From: Lonicera japonica
Lineage: Eukaryota > Streptophyta > Magnoliopsida > Dipsacales > Caprifoliaceae
Length of the DNA stretch: 64,000 nt
Direction of reading: 5' to 3'
Assembly: GCA_021464415.1 (NCBI GenBank)
Contig: CM038470.1
Coordinates: 38,496,099 to 38,560,098 of the forward strand
Notes under the pieces: generated by a model
Databases searched by the model: none
Seen by the model: the letters and a program-made list of their open reading frames with translations, nothing else
What the model was told of the DNA's origin: nothing
Translations under genes and position numbers: made by a program
Shown: one piece after another, positions 1-9,797 of the stretch
Layout of the letters: the number at the start of each line of letters is the position of its first letter
How positions within the stretch are numbered: the first letter of the stretch is position 1

Positions 1-285
1 CTTCTTTGATAAATGGAATTCTTCGAACTTGAGACCATGCTTCAACTCGATCCTCTGTAATTCATTGAAGAAACTTCCCAATTGATGTTGTGAATAGAAA
101 TCGTACTTGTCCACTCCAGTAAAGTCTACATGGTCCACTTCATGAACTTTTAGCTCCAAATCTTTGACTTGAATCTCTTTTCTTCCATTTGCAATTATCC
201 TCCTTATTTCCATGGCTGCCTTTGGAAACCTTTGCTCTCCTCTATAAATAATCTTTGTATTCCTTTCACTCTCTATGGCTGCCAT
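1..285 (-). CDS. Unrecognised partial reading frame running off the left edge
   Basis: Read on the minus strand, an ATG at 285-283 opens a frame that stays free of stops to the window edge, about 95 codons. An in-frame TAA lies 15 bases upstream, so this ATG is the likely start of the visible frame. The product begins MAAIESERNTKIIYRG and is charged and mostly hydrophilic, with no signal peptide or membrane segment. I recognise no family. It lies immediately left of the insertion site of the 19-kb retrotransposon, so it may be a host exon or part of an older transposon disrupted by that insertion. A chance frame of this length is possible. Confidence 0.35.
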   Translation of the reverse strand, partial: MAAIESERNTKIIYRGEQRFPKAAMEIRRIIANGRKEIQVKDLELKVHEVDHVDFTGVDKYDFYSQHQLGSFFNELQRIELKHGLKFEEFHLSKK

Positions 286-313
286 GCTATTCAATTCTTA
301 CGCTATAACCTGC

Positions 314-1866
314 TGTGAGAATCTGCAAATGCGACCCCCGGGTCTCGATCCCGTTGCTGGGCGTCTGGGACGTCGGAGCGGATCCCGTCGTTCCATTTGC
401 TTCCGTTCTTTGTTGATTCATATCAAGTGTCCCTATATTCTATTTCTAGATGCAAGAAGGTTCGTTCAGAGTCACTAGTACGTTTTACGAGAAAACGGAC
501 AACACAGTTGTGTAAGAGAAAAGGTTACAGATAAGCCTTTCTTTACACGTTTGTCTGCAAAACCAAGATTCTATAGGGTTCGCGAACTATTTTACAGTTT
601 GGGAAGGTGTTAAGCACCCATTCCGCCCTTTCGGTCTCTAGTGGTCTTATATGTTTATTTTATGTTGAAAAACTTGGACGCTTTTACCGACAGTTTACTA
701 CTTTCCAAGTGAGAAAACCCTAATTTATGGGAAAAAGAGGTGAAAGGGATAAAAACCTTTGTGTTCCGAGATCCAATGTTTTTATTATTTGAAAGATGTA
801 AATACAAATGCCAAAACCTTTTATTTTGAGAGAGTTTCCCGTATATTATTTCCTCAGATAATGACGGTTTTCTCGTATTGTGATTACTTTTGTAAAAGTT
901 CGGATCTTGTAGCGGGACTAATTTAATATGGAATTAGAACTCTTTGAGGGGAGTTTTATCAGACACGTCGCAGTCTAAAAAGACAGGATATGTTAATTTT
1001 GATTCCTAGATAAGTTTTATAAGTCTGGGTTTTGAAAACAGGATTTTATTCGGATAACAATGTACTTATTTTTCTGATTTTGCAAACGATTTTATCATGG
1101 TCTTTTGTTTTGAAAACAATAGACTACTTTGTAACTTGGCAATAAGTTTATTCAAATAAAACGTGGACTAAACAACAGGAGTAAAACAAGTACACAGATA
1201 TATAATTTAAATACTAGAAGAGATTTTCTTTACCTTCCCGACGAGAATAATAATAATAAGAAAGAAAATATAATGCGGCAGAGAGATCTCTGGCGATAAT
1301 GATCTTTTTCTTCTTCAGATATTTCCGAGAATGCGATTCCAGAGATGGGACACGTCGAGTGTCGGGAATAGATTTTATAATTCTTCAGAAATAAGATTAT
1401 AACAGAAAATACATGACGAAAGATTAGAAAATCAGATATAAACCAATAATTCTCCGAATCCAAGTTTCCGTCCTTAAACCCTTAGGGGTGTTGGCCTATT
1501 TATAGTGTGGGGGAAAGATTGTCGCGCGACATTTCCCCAGAAAGGGCAAGTGTCGCGCGACATGTTGACCAATGTCGCGCGATATATGGCTGAAGTGATG
1601 TCTCTGACAGACTAATGTGTCAAAGAGTGGATGGTCAGGGTCAGAGGGTTTGTCGTGCGACATAAAAATGATTTTCGCGCGACACACCAGTGATTGTCGC
1701 GCGATACACTCATATGTCGTGCGACAATCCCTCTAAAAAATAGGTTTGTTGGCCAACAAACCCTTTCGGGGTAGTTTCAGGTGCTCGGGTGGGTCCCGGA
1801 CTCCAAAAACAATAGTTCTCGCAGGTCGTTAGGGTTCTTGCGGGGTCACAGATCGGGGTGTCTACA
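314..1866 (-). repeat. 3' LTR of the 19-kb element
   Basis: About 1.55 kb, beginning TGTGAGAATC and ending GTGTCTACA in plus-strand terms. It matches 17810-19333 over its whole length with scattered substitutions and a few indels. Because the element reads on the minus strand this left copy is the 3' LTR. The 3'-most U3 sequence lies at the right end. A modest purine-rich tract abuts it on the minus strand (complement of 1867-1876). Confidence 0.92.
1495..1726 (-). promoter_or_regulatory. 3' LTR copy of the TATA box and palindrome array
   Basis: TATA box on the minus strand at 1505-1495. Palindromes related to TGTCGCGCGACA occur at 1520-1531, 1551-1562, 1573-1584, 1651-1662, 1673-1684, 1694-1705 and 1715-1726. 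Order and spacing match the 5' LTR array, although individual copies carry different C-to-T or G-to-A changes in the two LTRs. Confidence 0.65.
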
Positions 1867-2082
1867 GACCCTCTCGACTCAAGTTTCTTGCTTGCAAGGA
1901 GTTGAGGCGACTGGAAGAGACCGTGATTCATGGCTCCCGCAAGAACTCTAAGGAAGTATTCGTACGCAAAAAGTGTTCGTGAGTGCCTCCGGAGAGGGCT
2001 TTGTGTTTGGTTTTGCCTCCGAAGAGGGCTTTTGTTACCTCATTGCTTCTTTCAAGGACTTTTATTTTGCTCCACTTGCCTC

Positions 2083-2692
2083 AGATGGGAGGACTACCAT
2101 TGCTCCACTAGCCTCAGATGGGAGGACTACCATTGCTACACTATGCCTCTCTAGGAGGGCTTTTGAGGTGGGAGGACTACCTTTGCTACACTGTGCCTCT
2201 CTGGGAGGGCTTTCGATCTTCTCGCCTCAGGGGGGAGGACTACCATTGCTACACCGTGCCTCTCTGGGAGGGCTTTTGTTCTTCTCATCTCAGGTGGGAG
2301 GACTACCATTGCTACACTGTGCTTCTCTGGGAGGGCTTTGCTCTTCTCGCCTTAGGTGGGAGGACTACCATTGCTACACTGTGCCTCTTTGGGAGGGCTT
2401 TGCTCTTCTCGCCTCAGGTGGGAGGACTACCATTGCTACACTGTGCCTCTCTGGGAAGGCTTTCGATCTTCTCACCTCATGTGGGAGGACTACCATTGCT
2501 CTACTAGCCTCAGATTGGAGGACTACCATTGCTCCACTGTGCCTCTCTAGGAGGGCTTTGCTCTTCTCGCCTCAAGTGGGAGGACTACCATTGATCCATT
2601 TTGCTTCTCTGGGAGGGCTTTGTTCTTCTCGCCTCAGGTGGGAGGACTACCATTGCTCCACTGTGCCTCTCTGGGAGGGCTTTGCTCTGTAA
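2083..2692. repeat. 64-bp tandem array inside the 19-kb element
   Basis: About nine to ten units built on GGTGGGAGGACTACCATTGC followed by a GGGAGGGCTTT segment, period about 64 bases, first units shorter. Because 64 is not a multiple of three, the same peptide motifs reappear in rotating frames, so the open frames here are by-products of the repeat. Further degenerate GAGGGCTT-type units extend to both sides (about 1980-2080 and 2700-2790). It lies just inside the 3' LTR. Confidence 0.85.
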
Positions 2693-3628
2693 AAAAGAAA
2701 GAAAATTGCCTCTGGGGGGGCTTTTGTGAGTTTTTTTGCCTCTGGCGAGGGTTTGTGTTTGTGATTTGCCTCGAGGAGGGCTTGTGTTGTACTTTGGTGA
2801 TGATGGTTGTCTCTCTCTTTAGATTGCTAAAGTGAGAGAGAGAAATTTCGGTGAGAGTGACAAGAGCTTCTCGAGGTCTAATCTTTATCTGGATGTCCAA
2901 TTTCCTGTATCTTTCTGAATTTTACTCTCATGTTTTCCTCAAGTGAGGATACTTCTCTCAGAAGGCAGTTTTCGGATTTCTTTTGCTCTCCGCAGAGTGA
3001 TGATTCGAGGTTTTCCAAACCATCTCTCTTGTATCGTGCTTAAAAGAAAATTTGTTTGAAAGTTCAATCTCTGATCTTTGTTCTCTGTTCTCTTCTTTCG
3101 ATGGGCCCACATCATATTCTGTTTTTCGATGCCCTTATTTCTCCTTCTTTTGGGAAAGACTTTTCCTGGCCTCCTCTGTTTTTGACCGGGAGTCTTTTTA
3201 TCCCTTTGTCATGATCAGGAGCCTTACTCACCCAAAACGAAGCCCTGAGCCGGTTTCGGCCTAGTTGTCACTTTTGGTGTGGCTCTCCCTATCACTCTCC
3301 CATTTCTGTTTCTCTCGCTTGCTCTGGGCGCTCGTGCGGGTTCTTTCTCTTTTCTACTTTTTCAATTTTTTCCTATTCCCGTCTTATCTTGATATTTTTG
3401 CTTTTTCTCATTGATGGTCTCGGTCCTTTTTTGGGAGATCAGAGACTACTTTTAACTATTTGTATTTCGTTCTCGCATTTTCGGAGAAATGATTTGGAAG
3501 TCCTTTCCTCGAATTTTCATCCTGGGTGTGCGGTATTTAGCAAGTTTTTCGAAAACTGATTCTCTGAAGTTACCCTGCAGGAGAAAAAATGAGACAAAGG
3601 TCAAAAAAATTAGGGGAAGGGGACAATA
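2693..3628. other. T-rich spacer upstream of the antisense PMD gene, no gene seen
   Basis: No convincing coding sequence. Pieces resemble 62860-63110 near the right end of the window: a CTGTTTTTCGATRCCCTTAT stretch, a GGAGCYTTACTCACC stretch and a GTGTGGCTCTCCCT stretch occur in the same order. This marks both regions as the equivalent part of related retroelements. The region may hold the shared 3' untranslated sequence of the element on the minus strand and the far promoter of the PMD gene on the plus strand. Confidence 0.5.
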
Positions 3629-3712
3629 TGTCGCGCGACACTTCGGGGCAGGGCTCTTTGTCGCGCGACAATGAGCCCATTTGTCGCGCGACAAACTGGA
3701 TCATTATATAAG
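3629..3712 (+). promoter_or_regulatory. Promoter of the antisense PMD gene: three palindromes and a TATA box
   Basis: Three perfect TGTCGCGCGACA palindromes at 3629-3640, 3659-3670 and 3682-3693 precede ATTATATAAG (3703-3712) by ten bases. A CT-rich leader and an ATG at 3851 follow. The palindrome is the same one found in the LTR promoters of this element. Promoter function is inferred from layout. Confidence 0.6.
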
Positions 3713-3850
3713 CCCCTTGCTGAGCTCATTCCACCTCATTCCCTCTTCTCTCTTTCTCTCTCTAGCTCTCTCTCTCTCTCTACTCTCAAGCGCGGAAGCC
3801 CTGCCACTTTTTTAATTTTCCGATTTTCTCACTACTCTCTATATACACAG

Positions 3851-6800
3851 ATGGATCCTGCACAGCCAGATCGACTGGAAGGTGACCAGGAGGAGGTTCT
3901 TTTACTGACGCTCAGGGAGTCCTCCGTTGCAGTCCTCACCATGATGACTGGGAGGACCTTGACTGGTATGGTGAGGACGGGGTGGACCGCGGTCGGGCAG
4001 TGGTCTACCGGGATGTGACCAGGGTTGCTCCAGTCCCGGATGTTCCTTGGCTCTTGATGGAGCCCGCTTCTCATGAGATCCGTTGACGGTCTCTGGTATG
4101 TTCTCTTGAAATTCTTTTCCTTTGTGTTTTTATTCGTTCTATTTATTTATGTTGTTTCCTGCATGTGTTTTAAACAATGTTTAGTATGCTTGTCTGCCTA
4201 GAAATAACGTCCGATTTAGCGAACACATACTTTTACCTGTGATACTCTTAGTTTTTGAAAAAATTACATAATCTACCCCTATAACCCTATAACTCTCATA
4301 ATTACACCAAAGTACCCTCAGGTTTGGAAAATTACATAATTTACCTTTATAACCCTATATCTCTCATAATTACACCAAAGTACCCTCAGGTTTGGAAAAA
4401 TTACATAATTTACCCCTATAGCCCTATATCTCTCAAAATTACACTAAAGTACCCTCAGGTTTTGGAAAATCACATAATTTACCCCTATAACCCTATAACT
4501 CTCATAATTACACCAAAGTACCCTCAGGTTTTGGAAAATTACATAGTTTACCCTTATAGCCCTATATCTCTCAAAATTACACCAAAGTACCCTCAGGTTT
4601 GGAAAATTACATAATTTACCCCTATAGCCCTATATCTCTCAAAATTACACCAAAGTACCCTCAGGTTTGGAAAATTACATAACTTACCCCTATAGCCCTA
4701 TATCTTTCAAAATTACACCAAAGTACCCTCAGGTTTTGGAAAATTACATAATTTACCCCTATAGCCCTATATCTCTCAAAATTACACTAAAGTACCCTCA
4801 GGTTTGGAAAATTACATAATTTACCCTTATAACCCTATATCGCTCATAATTACACCAAAGAACCCTCAGGTTTTGGAAAAATACATAATTTACCCCTATA
4901 GCCCTATATCTCTCAAAATTACACCATAGTACCCTCAGGTTTGGAAAATTACATAATTTACCCTTATAACCCTATAATTCTCATAATTACACCAAAGTAC
5001 CCTCAGGTTTGGAAAATTACATAATTTACCCGTATAACCCTATATCTCTTATAATTACACCAAAGTACCATCAGGTTTGGAAAATTACATAATTTACCCC
5101 TATAGCACTATATCTCTTATAATTACACCAAAGTACCCTCAGGTTTGGAAAAATTATATAATTTACCCCTATAGCCCTATATCTCTCAAAATTATACGAA
5201 AGTACCCTCAAGTTTTAGAAAATTACATAATTTACCCTTATAATCCTATATTTTCGCTTTGTCTGTAGTGGGTCAGCCGAGGTTGGGGTTCTCCCAAAAC
5301 TATTTCCTTAGAGTGGCGACAGGCACCGGCCCCTGTCTAGGAGTTGCTCCTTGCGACTCCATTTGGTCTTCTTTTCGACGCCCTCCCGGAGCGAGTATCT
5401 AGGGCTGCTATGTTGGTGTCGGCTCTGGCCTATCACTGGTGGGACACCACTCATACCTTCCACTGGAGTTGGGGGGGATGACGATGACCCCCCTCGATTT
5501 ATTTGCTTTAGCTGGGATTCCTTCAGGGGGTCCCTATACAGATTGATGTTCCTTTGCGTCTGACGGCAGAGGGCATCGTGGGTGCACTTGGGTGGTTTCC
5601 TGAAGGACGGAGTTCAGGCGATACGATTTCTCAGGCTGTCTTGGTTACGCGCCTGGCTACAGAGAGGGCCCGACTAGTTGCTTCTGGAGCGCCAATGACC
5701 CATCAGGAGGCGCGCCAGTATGCCCGCGTCCTTTTTCTACTGACACTACATGATTTATTCGAGGCCCATGGGGGGGACACGGCCCATCTCTAGTGGCTGC
5801 CCTATCTCCGAGACTTCAGCATCTTGTTCGACTACGACTGGGGCGGTTACTTTTATTGTTGCCGTCCTTTACGATGCTATGGACCAGGTTTCTCGCCACT
5901 TAGCCCTGAACCTTAAGGGCTTTTCTTTGCTGTGGGAGGTATGTTCTTTTGTCCTTTTATCTTTGCTTCAGTCCCTTATATTTATTATCTGTTGTTGCTG
6001 ATATTCTTTATGTCTCCTCTTCAAAGTTGGTTCGTGGCATATACCCGTCTGGGTCGTGCCCAGGTGGATCTGCTCATTGAGAACGAGGATCAGTTTCCTT
6101 TTTTCCGCCGATTCATTGCGGGGAACTACGGGGCTCCCTATGTATACCGAACTTGGGAGACCGGAGCTGCTGCCGTCCATGACCTGTTGGAAGAGCAGGT
6201 AAATATCTTAGTATTCTTTCTTTTTAATATTTAACTAGTAAAATATAATATCAATAAATGAAATAAATTTTGGTTTTGTTCAGATTGAGTGGGCCCCCTG
6301 GGGTGATTTGGGTCTTCATTTTGGATATGGCCGTGCTCTGACTGCCTCGAGGACCAAGCGGCTTATTAGGGATGAGTACGGCCTCTACTTCTACTTGGGC
6401 GAGAGAGTTATTCGCCAACATACACCGGCATAGTGGCCTAGAGTTCCTTCATTCTCGCCAGTCTTGATGAGGCAAACAAGCGAGATCGATCCGGTGATGG
6501 TGCAGGCGTTGGTTGTCGGGCTCGGTTTTTAGACATTTACTGAGGAGGGAGACTACACTGCCTTCGCTGCCCATTACTTGATGAGGGAGCCGAAGGGGAC
6601 TCGGGGACTGGCCTTCTACGAGAGGTACCGGGCATTGGGAGGTGATCCTAACTATATACGAGGGCAGACTCACTTGTCCAGGATGGTCCCCGATCATCTG
6701 CCGCCTATCCTTGATCAGAGGGACAACATTTTGGACTCCGTCGATGATGACCCTGAGGGAGAGAGGGACGTCCCTGCCGATGCTGAGGGAGGTGATGATA

Positions 6801-7875
6801 GGCCCAAGGGAGGTGATGATAGACCCGAGGGTGGTGAGGGACGTGGGACATCGGCTGTTCCAGAGCAGCCTCCTCAGACTACGCCTAGAGAGGAGCAGCC
6901 TGCCGAGGGTTTTGAGTTCCCCACTGGTCCGTCAGCATCTCCGGGGGCTATTTTTGAGGCTGCTGAGGCTACTGAGAGAGGGGCAGTAGATTTTTTGAAG
7001 CGATCCTGGGAGCTTGCGGACTTCGGGGTCGACTATGAGTAGTTTGGGCGGACCCCTCCTGCTGCCGTGACCACTCCTTCTAGCGGGGTCCCGCCTTTGA
7101 AAGCGACGGCTATGGTGGATCCTCTAGGTGTCGTACCTATGCCACACTGACCCCTCTTTTGTCGATTGTTATGGGCCCTCCGGCCTGATCTCCGGGTCTT
7201 GGTGGCTCATCTTCTCGGCCTCCCCTGTTCTTGATTCGCGAGGAGGATGGGCCCACTTCTCCTGATGTTCCGACAGGCTCATCCATTCCTTCGGTGAATC
7301 TTCCTCCACTTCCCAGAGATATCTCTTATGTCGACGTCGGACTACGTCGATATACGGTGCCCGAGTATCCTCTTCCTGAGGACGCTTTTGACTTCTTGGG
7401 TGGTCGCTCTGACAATGAGGTACCTACTTTAACTTTTCTTGATACTTTTATATCTATATTTATTTATTTCGACTGTGTTGATTCTCTTATCTTATGTCTT
7501 TCACAGCGGGTGAGTGTACGGGTGGCAGATATGAGGGCTTGGCATGCCCAGCACCTATACAACTGGAACCTTCTCCAGTACATCGGTTGAGACCCTCCAG
7601 CATACATGCGTGACTATTAGAGGGCGATTGACGTTTCTTTACGGCCGGGGGACCCTCTAACTTCTTCTCATGCCCGGACGGAGTCTCGGAGGAGTAGTAA
7701 TCGGACTTCTAGGCGCTCTCGGTCCTCGGTGATCCGTCCTACGGCTCCTGTCCAGTTGATGGGGCGTTCCCAAGCGGTAATCCCTCCTACTCAGGGTGTC
7801 CCAGTGGTTGACCTTATTCCCGAGGAGGGCTCGGGCGATAGTGGGAGCGTGTCAAAGTGCGCTCGAGTAGATTAA
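3851..7875 (+). pseudogene. Plant-mobile-domain (PMD/MAIN-like) gene, antisense cargo of the retrotransposon, broken
   Basis: I can model five exons with GT-AG borders: 3851-4095, 5269-5938, 6027-6198, 6284-7419 and 7507-7875. Exon 2 encodes the PMD hallmarks: a WWDTTHTFHW segment, then MTMTPLDLFALAGIPSGG, then a WG...VAVLYDAMDQ segment. Exon 4 continues with IEWAPW and an acidic Pro/Gly-rich tail; exon 5 ends in an Arg/Ser-rich stretch and TAA. PMD proteins include Arabidopsis MAIN/MAIL1, and the domain is also common in transposons. Breaks include a frame shift in exon 1, one at a G run near 5536, stops near 5790, 6430 and 6530, a TAG at 7039-7041, and two stops in exon 5. It lies opposite in direction to gag-pol. 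The domain call rests on motif recognition; exon borders, especially the 6026 acceptor, are my model. Confidence 0.62.
4255..5255. repeat. 68-bp minisatellite within PMD intron 1
   Basis: About 15 head-to-tail units of roughly 68 bases with core TACCCTCAGGTTTGGAAAAT followed by TACATAATTTACCCCTATAG. Units differ by a few bases. The array fills nearly all of the predicted intron 4096-5268, leaving short unique ends with the GTATG donor and the CTGTAG acceptor. The frequent CCCTATA strings resemble telomere repeats only superficially. Confidence 0.9.
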
Positions 7876-8208
7876 CTTTTCTTTCCTGCACTTTTTGTTA
7901 GTTTGAAACAAATATGTAGTTTTATTTTTAGATATTTAGACAGAGATTTAATTTCTTGAAAACTGTTCTTTTATTGGTTTTTATAAAAATCTTTATTTGT
8001 GTCTGATGATGCATTTTTTATTCCTTATATGTGATGAAAAGGTAATAATTACGTGAATCGATAATTTTAGGAGCCATACCTTGTAATGTGGCGATACTTA
8101 GGGTTCCTGCAAAAGAACAAAGTGAGCACATTGTATGCAGAAGTGATTCTTTTGGCAAAATGACTCTTACGGGTAAGAAAAGCAAAAATAGGGTGACACC
8201 AAAGGGGA

Positions 8209-8287
8209 TTGTCGCGCAACAATCCCTCCTGGATATGGGTTTGTCGCGCAACAAACAGGCACATGACCCTCTTTTTTGCTATAAATA
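8209..8287 (+). promoter_or_regulatory. Promoter of the antisense DUF7745-like gene: two palindrome copies and a TATA box
   Basis: TTGTCGCGCAACAA occurs at 8209-8222 and again at 8241-8254. It is the TGTCGCGCGACA palindrome with one G-to-A change in both copies. TATAAATA follows at 8280-8287 and the ATG at 8327 is 40 bases further on. The layout copies the PMD promoter and the LTR promoter of the same element. Confidence 0.6.
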
Positions 8288-8326
8288 CACCCATATTCCT
8301 TCCTTCATCCCCACACCTTTCCCAAA

Positions 8327-9583
8327 ATGTCCTCTTATCGCACAAATTCTGATTTTTCTTATGTTGAAACCCGAGATGCTTTGATATCTTCTGAGAATGG
8401 TTTGAACTTTGGTGCTTTTAGCCCTTTAGCGGGCTGGTGCCATCCTTCTGTAGATTTTTCCTTTTTACTGGGCGCTTTGTATTTCTAGAGCCTTGCGGAC
8501 CATCTTTTCCGTTTCGGGCTAGATGAGCTCTGTCTGACTTATGAAGAGTTTTTCTGGCTGTTGCGTTCTGACGTTCGCCTCCCAATGGCTATCCCCATAG
8601 AAGAAATCGGTCCTTGAGACATGTTGATTGCTCTGTTGGCCATTCCCCAAGCGGCCTATGATGGTTTTATTGTCGACGGGCTTCTTGACCTCCATAAAAT
8701 GGTGAGGTTCTTCCATCGTTATGAGGACAGAGCTTCTTATAGCCTGGGGCATACTACTGCGGCCTTGATCTGTCTTGTTTCTGATATGTTACTGGTGACG
8801 GGCTCTTCCCGTGTCGATCCGACTATTCTGAGTTTGATTTACCATGCCAGGAATGGGGAGTCTATAGTGCCGATTATTCTTGTAGAGACTCTGAACGGCC
8901 TTGATGATCTCAAAAGGGGAGCCTCACCCTTTTTCAAGGGAAGCCCTCGTTTGCTATATATGTGGCTGTTGGAGCGTTTCTGATCGGTGGGCTTCAACGG
9001 GGTGCGGCTTGACAACCCGACGCACTTTTTTCGTCGTTCCCTCTTTGGTGCTTTGACCATGTCTTCCTCTGATTGGACGGTGTGGTTTTCGGACAACTTT
9101 CGGGCTATCCGGTGGAACATTCCTTGGTGGAAGCTGTGGGTGATGGTGCTTAGTACAGGGGGTCAGAACTATGTTCGACTCCGCGGGCTCTGGTTTACCT
9201 CCTTTTATCTCCCAGGACGTCTTTTTCGGCAGTTCAACGTTCCTCAGGACATTCCCCTTGGTCTGAACAACTTCTCCTCTGAGTCTAAATTTGTGACCCC
9301 GCATGTTTCTTTATCGGTGGAGAGGATGTGGCGTGCTCGACTGACGAGTCAGTTCAACTATGCTCGTTTCTGTAGTACCAGGCCCCTCCGGGCTGACATC
9401 ATCTGTTCTCGTTGGGGGTCTTTGGAAGGGGAGCTAATTGATGATCCCTTCCAAATAGAGTGGTTCCGGTTCATGGATTCTGAGCCTACAGAGAAGAACA
9501 TTGTCTTTGCGTACCAGATTCTGGATGAGGCTCGAATTGATTTGGCTACTGAGGACCCTGCTTGGCCAACCCCTAGGGATTAG
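8327..9583 (+). pseudogene. DUF7745-like antisense cargo gene, one frame with three nonsense codons
   Basis: From ATG 8327 to TAG 9581-9583 a single frame of 418 codons is interrupted only by TAG (8486-8488), TGA (8615-8617) and TGA (8981-8983). The sequence has the pattern I associate with plant DUF7745 proteins: an FRFGLDELCLTYEEFFWLL segment, a hydrophobic helix with a VDPTILSLIY segment, an ILVETLNGLDDLKRG segment and a PRLLYMWLLERF segment, then a Trp-rich second half. DUF7745 has no known function and often sits in transposons. No introns are needed. All three stops could arise from single C-to-T or G-to-A changes, as expected for methylated DNA. The family name is by memory of the pattern. 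Confidence 0.6.
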
Positions 9584-9797
9584 GTTTTTCTATATGCTGT
9601 ATCTCCTTTCTAACTTTCGGTGTTCTGAACCACCTTTAATAATATATAAAGGATAGTTTGTGGGAAATAAATTTCTTTATAATGTTTAAACCGGGCCTGA
9701 AGTCACTTCTCAGGTTGCCTACGTTCCCGTTTTGATTTTTTTAAAAACACATTTTTGAGTTGGGGCTCAGGTTTACGTAATTCTTATCTATGCATAT
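9584..9797. other. Spacer between convergent cargo gene and integrase
   Basis: No coding sequence seen. The DUF7745-like gene (plus) and the integrase end (minus) converge here, so this stretch would hold both 3' ends; AATAATATATAAAGG-type AT-rich sequence near 9640 could serve polyadenylation on the plus strand. Confidence 0.4.

Noticed and set aside
1520..1726. CRISPR-like array of short palindromic repeats
   Set aside because: Spacing is irregular, repeats are only 12 bases and are tied to TATA boxes in a plant retrotransposon.
1973..2692. A 239-codon plus-strand ORF and overlapping ORFs in two other frames
   Set aside because: They come from the 64-bp tandem array, whose length rotates the same peptides through all frames; nothing else supports coding.
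4255..5255. Possible telomere-like or interstitial telomeric repeat (CCCTATA strings)
   Set aside because: The unit is ~68 bases and lacks the plant telomere heptamer CCCTAAA in tandem.
8954..9304. 116-codon minus-strand ORF, and 93 codons at 8839-9120
   Set aside because: Shadows opposite the DUF7745-like frame with no recognisable features.
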